Assembly (NCBI GenBank): GCA_019137255.1
Contig: WPDH01000040.1
Coordinates: 56,531-120,530, forward strand
Origin: Corinectria fuckeliana
Taxonomy: Eukaryota; Ascomycota; Sordariomycetes; Hypocreales; Nectriaceae
DNA: 64,000 nt
Direction: 5' to 3'
Under the pieces are notes generated by a model, which ran no database searches, was not told where the DNA came from, and saw only the letters and a program-made list of their open reading frames with translations. The translations under genes and the position numbers were made by a program. This document shows, in pieces, positions 32,544 to 44,446 of the stretch. Every line of letters starts with the position of its first letter. Position 1 is the first letter of the stretch.

Positions 32544-33461
32544 TCATTTCTTTCCCGGAGTGCACTTTGAACAATCGACACTTTCTTCTCCCTGAGTCGG
32601 ACACTGTGAAATAAGGCTACACAGAGTGTCAAAGAATCCCTTCTTGTCAAGGCAGTTATAATCGTCTAACTCCTCGGGTTCCCAAGCAATGGACTCGAAG
32701 CCGTGACGGAAAACCGCCGGGGTCATGCCCCCCTTCCAATTATCGCTCACCACCAACTGCTTCCTCTCTGCCTGCATCACACGCACTTGTTCTTTTGACT
32801 TTCCCGCCGCGTCGAGTAGTTTCCACTCGGCAATCTCGGACAGCACCATCATCAGAGACCAGATATCATGGTACCAACGGGGTTCGTTGCCAGGGGACCA
32901 ACGATGATGGTACCTAGCCGTATATTGAGGATGGCGGTGCATTGGGGACGGCTCGTTCATCCAGCCCATCGTGTAAAGCTTGGTATAGTTTGGGCCGTTG
33001 TCGTTGTCGGTGAACATGATGCTCCCGGTCTGTAAAGCTCCGTGCACAATACCAAATGTGAGGTGCATCGTTTGGACTTGTTTCACAACCAGCCTGGCGA
33101 GCTCACGTCTATCCGAGCAGGAGGGCTTCTCAACTTTCCGGAGCACGTAGCCAAGGTCAGACATAGGTTCAGGGCATTTGTAGACGACACCCATTAGTTC
33201 GCGCTGACTGGTGATTGGCTCTTCCAACTCTAGCGTGCGAACCTGCTCCCACTGGTATTGGGTATAGTATGTCGGAATTGCCTTCTTGATCTCATCGAGG
33301 CGGGCATTAAATTCCCGTTGTTCGAACAGCTGCCAAATATACCTCACCCATTCAACCAGCTCGGTGCGCGCAACTCCCGTTGGCAATCGCGGAATCTGGC
33401 GGAGCATGGTCCGGTCAACGGACGGCCCGAACTTTCCGAAAAACGACTCGGTTTTTGCCAT
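32544..33461 (-). CDS. Protein-kinase-like (pseudokinase) protein
   Basis: Single exon, 305 residues from ATG 33461. The kinase-like C-lobe is recognisable: LARLVVKQVQTMHLTFGIVH then GALQTGSIMFTD takes the place of the catalytic loop (normally HRDLKPxNIL), but HGA replaces HRD and the catalytic Asp is absent. YTMGWMNEP replaces the DFG region, and an APE-like stretch with WSPGNEPRWYHDIWSLMMVL keeps the kinase D-x-W-S-x-G-like helix. Loss of both catalytic Asps argues for a pseudokinase. Similar orphan kinase-like proteins are common in Sordariomycete accessory regions, often near HET-type genes, as here. A Cys-rich tail (CPTQGEESVDCSKC) closes the protein. The partner is unknown. Confidence 0.65.
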   Translation of the reverse strand: MAKTESFFGKFGPSVDRTMLRQIPRLPTGVARTELVEWVRYIWQLFEQREFNARLDEIKKAIPTYYTQYQWEQVRTLELEEPITSQRELMGVVYKCPEPMSDLGYVLRKVEKPSCSDRRELARLVVKQVQTMHLTFGIVHGALQTGSIMFTDNDNGPNYTKLYTMGWMNEPSPMHRHPQYTARYHHRWSPGNEPRWYHDIWSLMMVLSEIAEWKLLDAAGKSKEQVRVMQAERKQLVVSDNWKGGMTPAVFRHGFESIAWEPEELDDYNCLDKKGFFDTLCSLISQCPTQGEESVDCSKCTPGKK

Positions 33462-34566
33462 CTTGGTTGTAGTCGTACGACGGTCAATACTCGGGATCGC
33501 ACTTTTGCTGATTCTTGTTAAGTGCAGTAGTTGGAAATTGTGGTTGCTTATCTGCGCGAGGCTTTTTGTTCAGGTTTAGCACTTGTTCAGTGCAGGAGGT
33601 GTCATCGTTTATACCCCTTAAGTGGTGTGCCTGTCCTGGGAACAACATCAAGAGACTATTGTTCAAAGGCTTTGTTCTCAAAGAACAACCCAATTTTCTT
33701 TGGGGTCCGGCACATTGTCCCCATCTGAACAAGTCTGAAGTTGGCGAACGTCTCTTGTTCCTGTCAACAAAGCCCCCGGAGCTTGTGGGTCCATTCATAA
33801 GTTTTTCATTCATTGAATAAGCTCTGGGCAATTTGGACAGTCCAGGGGGTAAAAGGAAAACTTGAAATAACGACCTTGAATGAGACAACATTTCTGAGCG
33901 GAACGGTTAGTCGTCCTCGGAGCGCAATGCAGAGGACTTGACAATGTTATTAGGGACAAAGCATAATATTGATGTCACATTGGCCTTGCAGGATAGTTGG
34001 TTCAGTAAAGGCTCGGCTGTAATGCGTGTGTATTGTCCCCGAGGCCTATTTCACGGCTAGCTTCTCTGATTCTTCAAGACTACTCCCCGTTTGGATTGCC
34101 TCTAGAGTGAATGCCCTACAACGGTAGGCCTATTTGGCTCACCATGGCAAAAGGCGAAGCTGAACTCGTCAAGAGTTCTTTCGAGCCAGCATTTCCGGAG
34201 AGAAAGCCATTCGCGACATTTCTGGGCAAGAAGGCGCCTGTGGGACCTTGATATACGATAGAAGCGATAACTGAGAGGCAATGACAGTAATTAATTCTAC
34301 CATCACAACCGTTAAACAAGATTGAATAGAGAGAATTGGCAACAATGAGCTTGCGAGCTGGCATACTCAATCCTTGGTTTCGACGAATGGCAGCCGGATC
34401 TGTCTCCAAGACCCATCGAATCCCCTCCACCTATGGAGCTCCTATTTAAGAATGACAACCGTAGAAGATAATGCCATTTGAATAATCAAGTAATAATAAA
34501 TAGCAGAATTCTACTGTCTAAAGATTGATCGCTCTCAAGCATCACAAATGAGTTGAACCCCTCCAC
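33462..34566. other. Intergenic with unassigned frames
   Basis: A 135-codon minus frame (33484-33891) and a 104-codon minus frame without an opening ATG (34116-34430; ETDPAAIRRNQGLSMPARK) are present. The second looks somewhat protein-like, but neither has a recognised motif. Confidence 0.4.
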
Positions 34567-36887
34567 TCAGACAACTCGGTAGACGTAGTAACCGGCCTTG
34601 TTTCCTAGCTGAAGATATGCGCTCGGATCCAATGCCTCGAACGTTCCGAAGTGGCCATGGCTGGTCCAGGGATACATGACAGTTTCTCGGAGACGCACAT
34701 ACCCTATTCTGCAATATTCTCCTCGTCGTTGGCCTTTCATGAGTACCAAGCCATGCCCGTCTCCCTTTCCGTCGTTGTCAAGATGGCACTCGATAACAAC
34801 CAAGTAGACGACTGTCTTCTTTGGAAGGCTAAACGGTAGCGGAGTATCATCCAGCACAGGCTTGACCAGTAACTGGTCATCATGTCCCATCTCCAGCGCT
34901 GCTGCTGGGATCGTGGCGTCATCACTGTGGTCGAAAAGTGAGATTGTGCTCACCGCATATTGCGGACCGCCTCCTGGGAAAAACTCTCCAATCTGTTCTC
35001 TGGTGAAGTGCTTTGGGACGTCTTTTATTTGAACTGACAGGTACGCCTTGATGAGAGGACTTTGGAGAACGACGTATGCACTCGAAACTAAACCGAATTG
35101 CGAGCCAGGCGTCTCCACTCGAATAGTGTCGACAGTGGCAACTAGGCTTTTCAGGAAGATGTCAATCCCTGAAGGAGTTGCCTCTACATTGCCCCACGAG
35201 AACCGGCTGGTTTGATTGTCTTTAGGCTCCATTGATGCCCATGACCATGTCGGAGCACGGTAAAGCTGCGGTGGACAGACCCGTCTGCCCTCCCGCGTGG
35301 TCCACAAGAGGTCTTGAAGAAAAGTGTGGCGCCAGAGGCCTGCCACATAAGTCTCCTCAAGCACCTGTGAGAGACGTTGATACACGGACGCGATGCCTGC
35401 CAACGCAATCAAGCGGTCGGACTCAAATGTGAAGCGTCGACTCATGTACTCCTCAACGATATGTTCCCATACGGAGCGTGGGGACAGCATTTGGTGTTGG
35501 CTAGAGCTTGACGTCACGGAATAAAGCTCCGATGGCGATGTGAGTTGAGAGACGCCCTGCAACTGTAGAACGTCAAACTCATGCCCATTGCACGTCTCGT
35601 TGAACATGTACCCTTTGGCATTTGAAATGGATGACCACCAGAGCTGATCCCTTGCGCAATAAATGGTCTTTCTCGAAAGGATCCTTTCTTGGTAGACCCA
35701 GCCGCGTTGGAAGATTGGCCGAAGTAAGACTTGGTGGGCGTAAGAGGTGCTGTCTACAACCCTCAGGGGTTTCGTCAGTCCTTCAAGAGCCCGAAGGCCG
35801 GTCCATTTAGGTGTAACAAGGCAGGGGTGGCTGAGAATAGACTCGGACATTGTTCCCGTTGAAGAATCGTCCGCGGCCGTTGCCGATATCGTGACACAGT
35901 CGCCGAGATAGACCGATGCCATAAGGGCTGCTTCTGACATCCAATCCGCCTTTGAATCCTGAATGATGCAAAGTGAATCGATCCATAGGTAGCATATGTC
36001 GAGCGAGGAAGCAAGCTCGATGGCATCCCGAAAGGTCTTGGGGATTTTGCTTAAAGGGATTCCGTGAGCGAATTTGGTCATGTTCCCTTCGAGAAGCTTG
36101 AGAGGGTGCTTGTTCACATCCCCCCAGCAATGGCTCAGAGCAGCATAACGAGTGTTTTTCTCGAGCCCCAATCCCTGAACTAGTTGGACTTCGGGCACAG
36201 CGTTCGCCCTTGCACCTGGTTTTATTTGCAAAAGTCTTGTTGGCAATGACGATGGCAAAAGCACATTTGGGACTAAAGCAGTATCGTCTTGAAGCCAGCT
36301 TTTAATTCGAGACAACGATCGGCCCCGGTGAAAGTGGGATAGCCAAACATCGGTATTGCTTGGCATTGTCATATCTACAGACAGAAGTTAGCGCAAGCTG
36401 CAAAGAGAGGAGCTAGTATATCCGCACCGAGGACTTCCAAATTGCGAAATTCCTCGAAATGGTGAACCGTGTACGTGTTGTTCTTCCTCGGCTTCACATA
36501 CATGAAGGCGAGGACAAAAGGCCCCCAAGGTGGACGATGCTCGAGCATAATCAATGGGACGCCAAAGTAGTCGTTTTCGAGGCTCGCGGCTCGACTTCTG
36601 GGCGGTTGGTTTATCTGCTCCCAGATTACGGCGCAGAGAACACATGCATTCATAGATCCGAATAGGCTTGACAAGTTGTGATGCAGATGCAAAGCGGGGA
36701 CCTGTTGAGAGCCGTTCATCTTGATTCCCCAGTCCGCAAATTCTGACCGTCTCGTCCACGATGAGGGAGGCAGTTTTGGGACATTGCCATCTAAACTGCC
36801 GCCATGCTCCTGGAGAAATTCAAGGAAAGATGTGTATCTGCCTTCGAAAATAGAGGAGCAAGAGGAGCAAAGAGCCGGCTGAGACAT
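34567..36887 (-). CDS. HET-domain protein (heterokaryon incompatibility type)
   Basis: Exon 1 is 36428-36887 and exon 2 is 34567-36374, with a 53-bp intron between (GTGCGG donor, GCTAAC branch, CTGTAG acceptor); 755 residues. The N-terminal CSSCSSIFEGRY is a frequent opening of such proteins. The HET domain (PF06985; about 228-375) shows all three blocks: YAALSHCWG, then IPKTFRDAIELASSLDICYL then WIDSLCIIQDSKADW, then MASVYLGDCVTISATAADDS. A later RGWVYQERILSRKTIYCARD and TWSWAS close the usual extended region. HET proteins trigger cell death or growth arrest when genetically different hyphae fuse, and some act in xenorecognition. The partner locus cannot be deduced; no NLR or SNARE gene is adjacent. 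The frame is intact, with no RIP-type stops. Confidence 0.95.
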
Positions 36888-38042
36888 ATTGGCGGGATCC
36901 AGGTAGCACGAGGCTTGGATGAGAAGTGTTCACGCGATCAATTTAATAGAAACGAGTAGAACTGTACCTGCACAGGGTGCTAAATATGTTTATCGTGGGG
37001 TTGGCTTTCTGGAGAAAGTTCGCAAATGCCCGCGTTTCGAGGTGATCCTGAAGAACATGCGTTGGGCCACGCGATTATTAAATGCTCGAAACAAGAATTG
37101 GGTTGCTTTAGGGGCCAGTAGAATACATCAGTTGTTAGCCGAACCTAGGCCGGGCAGAGAATACATGCACCCCTGCAGCTATGATTGCATGCATACATAT
37201 ATACCAGTGTTAGCCTTTATTTGATATGCACTCTTCTGTTGCTTTTGCAGGATAATATTAGCGGCTTAATTCTAATAGGAGTTAATGGTGCCAACGGCCT
37301 CCTCATGCCAGATTTGCGATATATTATCCATGGCAGCGCTGCTCTGGGTTTGTTATAAGCTTCCGAGGTTCTCGAAGAACCCTTCCAACGACAAGTGGAT
37401 GAACTACGTAGTTGAGAAGCCTTTGGTCTCCAGGAGAGCATCGGGTAGGTTCTTAAGGCCTGGCGAAATTCGAAATACGATTGTGATTGCCGTCGGGTGC
37501 TCTGCGTACGTCGCCCTTAGTACCTATTGGGGGATGAAACCCATATGCTGCATCGCAGCTAAGACTACCCTCTCGAGTTCTTCTCCAATTTCCACGCGCA
37601 CTTGAACCCATTAGAAGCGCCTCGTTTCCCCACGAGTGAGCATGAGCTTCTTTGGGGATGACCCACCGGCGTTGAGTGCGAATGCCAAAGGGCCTGCCTT
37701 GTTGGATGGAAATAGACTAATGACACAAACGTGTCCTCAAAAAGCCCATCTTGCCGAAGAAAGAACTCTCTATCAGATGCCAAGGTTCAACCAGAGAAAA
37801 AGAATGGTTTGTCCGGTTGCAGTCTGTTGGCGAGATACTCCGCCAGATCCAGTACCAAGTTTTTGCTGAGCCTCTGCAAGCGTCGCCGTCAGTTTCTTAG
37901 GCATAAGAGAGAAGTACTGCGATAACTCGTTGAGGTTCTCGAGGTTCACTGTGAGCCACCCAAGTGGTGAGTCTGTTCCACATGAAGCATTGACCGTGCT
38001 CAGGCTGTTCTCGCTTGGTTATCACTAGCATGCCTGTCTCGT
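36888..38042. other. Intergenic
   Basis: Short frames only (up to about 106 codons, without motifs). Nothing supportable. Confidence 0.45.
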
Positions 38043-39709
38043 CTATTTACCGTAGAATTTGAAGATGGGATATTCATCGCCCTTATCCACAGGGATGATG
38101 TTGGTGCTGGCATATGAATCGCTGTTTTCCGGCTCAAGCGCCATCATTGCCAAAGCGGCATTTTTCTGCCTCGTACTCACCACAAAGCTGCCTGCTGGAA
38201 GGTCCAACTCCCTAGTTACTGGCTCTGTTGTTACCGTAGCTAGCACAGCGCCCTCGTAGTATCTACTACGAAACGAGATTGAGGTGACGTTCAAGGCCTC
38301 GACTGTTCCACTCCAAGGCTTTTCCAACTCCTGCACGCGAATTCCCAAGCCTCGTAGTCTCTGTGCTACACCAGACCATCCGGCAGGAATTATGTAGCTT
38401 TCTGGTCTAGTTCTAGTCAAGTTGGCGACCGTTGGCGTGGTTGACCGGAATTGGACGGGGACTCGAACAATAGACCCATTGTTCACATCGACCATTGTGA
38501 ACCGTCTGTCAGTTAGCTCAGAGTAATCCGACACAACAATGTCATCGGTAGATTTAATGAACTCGGCGATGGATGAATTGATCGTGGCCAATACCTCGTC
38601 GGCATTGTCAGCGGCTGTTTGAAGAATGCTGGAGACCATCGTCAGGGCAGACGCAGTCCTCCGTTGAAACTCTTGATCTGCGAGGCGAATGCCGCGCGTT
38701 TCCATGAGGAAAGTGACACATTGGGTCAATCCCATCGAGTTGCGGCCAATTTTTGCATCGCTACCAGCCTCAGAAAATGTTATCTCGTAGCCAGGGACGG
38801 TGCTGGTAGCAACTCCACTCTCAATGTACGGTTCCCACCGTAGCCTTCGCGCCTCCATAGCCTTGCCAATGTTTTCTGCGAAGAGCTTCTCCGAGAGACT
38901 CCGGATGTCAGGATGAATGTTGAGGTTCTTCGCCGCGGAGAACAGTCCATCAGAAGCATGCTTGTAGGTCCCATATCGGCGAGGGGCTGTGTACTCGTGC
39001 ATGTCGGCAGCGACGTGTGGGCTGAATTTGTTGAACAGCGATTTGATATCGCGAGTTTGTTGGCGCGCGAGCTTCACATGATCACGGTTTGGGTCGAAAT
39101 TCGAGGCAAGAGCGCGCTGGAAGTAATAGACTCCATCCGGATTATAGCGAGGAAGAACGAGGATGTCTAGCCTTTCAAGAAGCGAAGCTGCCCAGGTTTG
39201 ATTCGCGTCGAGGGCTCCTAGGAGTGCGAGGAGAGATTGGTCGCCGGCTGGCTCGTTCCCATGAACGCCGCCCTGCAGCCAAACCCGAATCTTGTCTTCT
39301 TTCGTGGATGATGATGCAGACAGACGAACATACGGGAACGGGCGGCCTTCTTCTGACGTGAAATCGGCCTTGCGATAATGCATCCAACTGTTCTTGCTTG
39401 CTAGGCTCCCGAGAAACACATCTAGTATGCCATGTTAGCAAATCTCGTGTGCAATGCTGATTTTGGACCAAAACACCTACCAATGTCCTCATCGGAGGTA
39501 GGACCACTCGTGCCATTCGAAAACCCAGCCGGGAGAATCTTGGAGTCAAAGGCAGGCGATGTCAAAGTGACGTCCTCGACGTTTCCAAAGTTTTTTGCAA
39601 CAATCTCGCTATCCCTCTGGACGGTGAGATAATTGTGGCCATATTGAGCCGCTCGGGCCGTTGCGGCGACCAACGAGCTGAGGATAACGAGTCGGATCGT
39701 CGACAGCAT
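38043..39709 (-). CDS. Secreted zinc carboxypeptidase (M14 family)
   Basis: Exon 1 is 39481-39709 and exon 2 is 38043-39421, over a 59-bp intron; 535 residues. A clear signal peptide (MLSTIRLVILSSLVAATARA) predicts secretion. The M14 zinc site is GGVHGNEPAGD (His about 130, Glu about 133), with the third ligand His in ADMHEYT; the substrate-side motif RYNPDGVYYFQR follows. VTFLMETRGI probably holds the general-base Glu. The C-terminal 200 residues form a beta-rich extension found in the carboxypeptidase-2-like fungal group. It should remove C-terminal residues from peptides outside the cell, for nutrition or protein processing. Intact; TAA/TAG-type RIP stops are absent. Confidence 0.93.
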
Positions 39710-40500
39710 GGTGCACTTACTTGCGAACTGAAGTTACCGTGTCATTCTTACCACTGCTACTCCGTAGAGGTCTTTAAGTAGCTCCATTGTCGGCGTGAGT
39801 TTGAAGCATGACACGTCACTTGCCAGGTAGCGAAGGCCCATACTAATTACCGCATTGCAACCTGGGCCTGCACGGTGGTAATTCTAGCCTCGATTGACCA
39901 CTCACAGTGCGCTAGGTTGTAGAAGGAAGTCAGTTAAGTGGTGAAAACAAGGATACCGGTTGGCCGGGAAGCTTAATCATGGCGTCGCATTGCCGAGACC
40001 ACCAGAGGCTCTTCAAGGGGAAGGGGTTGTCCGACAGTGATTAGTTTAATTATCGGTTACTGTTTTATGCGAGATAGCCTACCAATGGCCTTGCTGATTG
40101 TTGTGTCAACACGAGCTACTAGGGAGCCCGCAAGAAAGACTTGAGCGTCCTCCACCATGGATCCGTCTCGGCTGATCTACTTGACAGCAACATTACTCGG
40201 CATCAGATTAGAGGGTTCGATTTGAATACACTAAATGTAAGCCTTTCATGAGCCAGCTACCTGAAAGAGTTGGCGATCTTGGAAAATGGGTGATCCAGAC
40301 TCTAGAAAAGCACCACTCACGGTATTAAAGGGCAGGAAGAACTTTAATCTTGCTATTGTAGGTTTTAACAGTCTAGTATCTAGTCACAAAGACTACCAAT
40401 CCAACCGGGCAGCGACATTGAAGCATTGCGTAGAGAAGGCCTCGTATCAAACGACTTATTTCCTTCAGCACCCAACTCATATCAATCAGCCCAAGATCCA
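39710..40500. other. Intergenic between two minus-strand genes
   Basis: Carboxypeptidase promoter and 3' flank of the amine oxidase. No recognised frame. Confidence 0.5.
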
Positions 40501-42768
40501 TCACAGCTTATGCGCCGGCGGATCAGCACAACAATCATTGACGCTATCTTTGATAAGAACCGATTTGTTCCTCTCCTGCGTGGAGGGAGGAACGTCCAAC
40601 GCAGGGTTCTTGGTGAAGAAATTGACCGGTTTCAGATGGACTCGGATGATCTCAACGGGCCTGGGAGAGTGTCAATGGCTAGGTTTGGCAAAAGGACAAA
40701 GGCCAAGCAATACATTACGGGGAAGTCCTCAATACGCGGAACATGGTTGAGGCCGAACTGGATCCAGACGACAATATCCTCGTCCAGCACACTGTCGCCT
40801 CGCGACACCCATTTCTTGATGCCGTCTCCTCCTTTGCCTATTTTGGTCACCAGTCAGTCCCTTGAGCTCCTCATAATTGCTCGCGCAGTCCACTCACTTT
40901 GGTTGGTAAACTTCCCGCCGCAGAACAGCTGGTCCTCACGATACTTGGTCACGTAGATGCTGTGATCCGCAAACTCAGCACGCTGGAAATGGGCGCTTGT
41001 CGGGTGTGCGATGAGCGGTTGCATTGGTGGCACCTGGACCTTGTACGCCACTGGCAGGCCGTTGACTTGGTTCCTGATGTTGTTATTCTGGATCATGAAC
41101 ACTCGGGCCTTGGAGGAATCGAGATCTAGGCCGCCGGCTTTCTCCACGGGAGTCACAACCGACCGATATCCATTCCCGAAAGGATTGAAGTCGTCCAAGG
41201 GCATCGGATGGGCTTCTTGGCAGACCAGTCGGTTTCCATCACCGTATGAGCCCAACGCTGGGTCAACTCGCAAGGATAGTATGTGTTGGTGGTGTGCAGC
41301 CAGGACGCCAGGATGCACAATAGTCCCGAAGTCGACTTCGGTTCCCTCGTCAATGGCAGATGTTGACAGGATACCGGTTGCACGAACTTCGTACTCTAGC
41401 TCAGCTGCCTGGTTGAAGACGAAGGCGAGGATGTACCTAGTGGTTGATTGCGTTAGTTAATGCTAGCCAAGCTAGTCTTGAAGGTAGTCTCACTCGTAGT
41501 TTGAGACTGTGAGAATCTGCTGCAGGACAAGCTGTCTGTTTCGCGTCACACACGCTCCTGTTCTGTTGTTAGTCTCCAGCCCAGCCCAGTGAGGGTCCCA
41601 GCCACGTACGCTGAGTCCGATAATTGGTGTGTTTCCACCCAATTCCACCATCTTGTTCGTGAATACAGACGGCATTCGGCATCGTCACGGGATTGCCATC
41701 CCGGTCACACACCAGGCCATCTAGATACTTAATCGCACCAAGGCAATCGCATCCAAGGGCAAGATTGTTCGCAACCATCCCAGCCCCAACATCGCCGAGG
41801 TCGAAAGCCATCTTGCGGTGGTAGGGTGAGCGTGGGTCTCCGTAGGGTACGGCCATCTCGCTCAAACTGACGCGATAGAATAGCGGACGGCCATCATAGC
41901 GCACGTCGCGCAGCACCAGACCTTCGCGATAGTTGAAGCCAATGCGCATTTCCCACTTCTGCCATTTCAAGACTCGGTCCTCGGAGACGCTGAACGAAGG
42001 TCCGTTGGGCTGGGAGACGTTCAGGTCTTGAAGACCTGACCTCAATTCCATTGCCTCTGGAACGTATTCATTCGAGACCGTTGGCTCATACGGCTTGGTT
42101 TCCAACACTTCATGGTTCGCGCCGGTGGCAAGCTTCTGTATCGACGTGACGACCTTCTTGCTGGGATCAAAGATGGGCGCAAAAGTCAGCGGGTGGGCAT
42201 AGTGGTTGTAGTCCGGCTTGCCCTTCTCTCGCAGGAACATGTAGACTTGGAATAACCGAGGTCTCTCTATGCCGTCTGATCCGAAGATCCATGGCTCAGG
42301 GACGACTTCAAGGTGATCGGGGAGCTTGAGCTTGGCGATCTCAGCCTGGACAGTCTCATCCTGCATGACAAGTTCCTCGACTTCGCCAACTTCCGCAAAA
42401 TCGGCATTTCCATTGACGCCGAGACCCAGCTGTTCCTTGCGAACAACTGTGCTGGATCCGAGGTTTACCCATGCCGTACAAAAGTCGTCCTGTTGACCTG
42501 TTGTAAGTATGAACAGCTGATAAGTGTGACAGGCACTCACTGTTCCTCGCAAATAGTACGCACAATAGGCAAGCCTGGCTGGGGGGGGGATATCGTTTGA
42601 CTCTGCGTTATGATCCGCTTGGAGGTATTCAACCATGCGTTCCTTATCAGGCTCTTCGAGAGTGATTGCCTTGAAGGAAAGCAACACCCGAGGGTGCAGA
42701 TCCTGTACCAAATCTCTTGATCTTTTGATCTCCTCGGCCGTGAGATCAGCAAAAGGGTGGAGAGCCAT
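40501..42768 (-). CDS. Copper amine oxidase (primary amine oxidase)
   Basis: Exons from the 5' end: 42541-42768, 41610-42489, 41494-41557, 40898-41436, 40714-40837, 40501-40660; 664 residues, the usual fungal length. N2/N3 domains begin MALHPFADLTAEEIKRSRDL. The catalytic domain has YRVSLSEMAVPYGD (base Asp), the topaquinone motif N-Y-E-Y with the Tyr that becomes TPQ at about 390, copper ligands H440-Q-H442 (LAAHHQHILSL) and the third His about 602 in GLNHVPRIEDFPVM. It oxidises primary amines to aldehydes with release of H2O2 and ammonia; the cofactor is self-made from Tyr and Cu. No signal peptide is seen, and the C-terminus lacks an obvious SKL. An intron splits the E codon right after the TPQ Tyr. 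A TATAAA element sits at 42861-42866 upstream. Confidence 0.96.
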
Positions 42769-43917
42769 GTTAGGATAATTGACTGGCTGGCTGTGTATAA
42801 ATCGAGTGAGCAGAGTAATACTGGTAGGCCTCTGAGGCAACGGAAGGATAAACGGCTCCCTTTATAGAAAATTGTTCCCCTCCCCTTCTCTAGGAAATGC
42901 CCTGTTCGTTCTCTCGCGACTTCACGATAAAGGTAGTACACAAGCGGGGTAGGGAGGGGCATAAACCCGAGATAAGCCAGGCTGCCAAGCAATTTTCGTT
43001 GTGGTAATCATTAACAAACTAGGCGAAGGCGCAATTAGAATCTATTGGATGGTTCTTGCATATCTGGGTCTGGTAAGCGCAGTGCGATTTATCTTCCTCT
43101 TACGGAAGGATGACTGAGTGGTGCGCATAGCGGAAATGTTGCGCCTTTCTTCCCCTGCATTTACCGGTCATGGGCCCAACTCGGGAAGTACGGAATCGCA
43201 TCGGCTTACTAAATATCTCTGGGTCGCAGAATGATAAGGAATTGAGATGGTGTTTTGTCAGAAGGACGGAGTGGGAAGCAACTTGAGCTGAGATCAAAGG
43301 GCTCTGTATTTGACGTTGCTTGTCAGAGCTACAAAGTGCTATCACAAGCCAAAAGGTTTCAGCTAAAAAGGAATAAAAGGAATACACTTACTCCATGGAT
43401 CCCCAGCCCTCGAAGTCAACTAGAAACTCAAGACTCTCACAAGATATCTTGGAGTACTCTATCTGGCCATTATGCGAAGCTGCTGTGTGGTCGCTACCGA
43501 ACAAACGGGAGGGCTTTGCGCATATCCCCCGGAGCTAGAGAAGAAGCTACACAGAAGATTATATGGAAGAAATCAAAGTCAAGGCCGCAATTTTGAAAGC
43601 ACCGAGCTGATCATGCCGAGTATACGATCAGTTATTTTTCCAGACGCAGAACACCGATTACAGCGGTTTCGAGTAGTTTGGCGATCGTTACTCAAGCGTT
43701 TCCACCGCAGCAGCCATTTTCCTAGCTCGACTCGGGAATGGCCTCACCAGGCGCGATGCTGGAAGCTTGCCACACACACCGTCTTCCGACTCGCACAGAG
43801 CTGAGGCCAGTTAAAACAATGTTGGCCCATAGGTGCAATCCTTCACTGCTGCACGACAGCTCTAGACGCTCCACAAGTAAAAGGAACCAAAGTTTATGGG
43901 TTTTAAACCCTTCTAGA
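42769..43917. other. Intergenic
   Basis: Promoter side of the amine oxidase, then short motif-free frames. Confidence 0.45.
42861..42866 (-). promoter_or_regulatory. TATA box of the amine oxidase gene
   Basis: TATAAA on the minus strand, about 93 bp before the amine oxidase ATG. Confidence 0.5.
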
Positions 43918-44446
43918 TGGGCCAACAAGAATCGACTGCATGTTGCCTTGTACTCCAGCGGGGTCGTCAATGATGAAGAACGAAGATTTCAACTTCACGT
44001 CTCCTCCTTGTTCAACATAAAGTAACAACTCCCCATACATACCACTGGGGCCTTCTCGTTGGACCGAAGTTGAAGATAGGAGAGAGGTTCCTGGCATGTG
44101 CCACCATGTCAAGAACCACTCAATCCGTGGCTGGGTTTTTGAGAAAGTTCCTCTGCCCAACGTGAGGAGCACCAACAGTCTGCTTGTTCGCATCTTGATT
44201 GCCAAGGTCGCGGATGAAAAGCGACTGATCGACATTTTCCGCACAACGCCAATCGTGCAGAACGACCTGAACTGGCGCTGCCGCACGTGGGTTGCCAACG
44301 TCCTATCAACTCTGGAAACGGAGGGGAAGGCCATTGGGACCGCACAGCTAGATCGGGACATTGTCCAATGGCATAGCATCATCAAACTCCATGCCTATCA
44401 TTGTTTCTTGGAAGTCCCCCCACCACCAATGATACTAACGACTTAG
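43918..44446 (+). pseudogene. DUF6914-like gene, frame disrupted
   Basis: Plus-strand pieces appear in the right order for the fungal DUF6914 family: NKNRLHVALYSSG (43931-43969), TPHTYHWGLLVGPK (44028-44069), then, one base out of frame, GWVFEKVPLPNVRST with LLVRILIAKVADEKRLIDIF and RCRTWVANVLSTLETEGKAIG (44075-44400). The first gap could be an intron (AAAG acceptor). The second break is AAGTTGAA, where AAGGTTGAA would keep the frame: a single missing base. No start codon is certain. The function of DUF6914 is unknown. It converges on, and its 3' end overlaps, the APH pseudogene on the other strand. The family name is from memory. Confidence 0.55.

Noticed and set aside
42490..42540. Reading the amine oxidase straight through this 51-bp in-frame segment
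   Set aside because: It has a GTGAGT donor and CAG acceptor, and removing it gives the family spacing.
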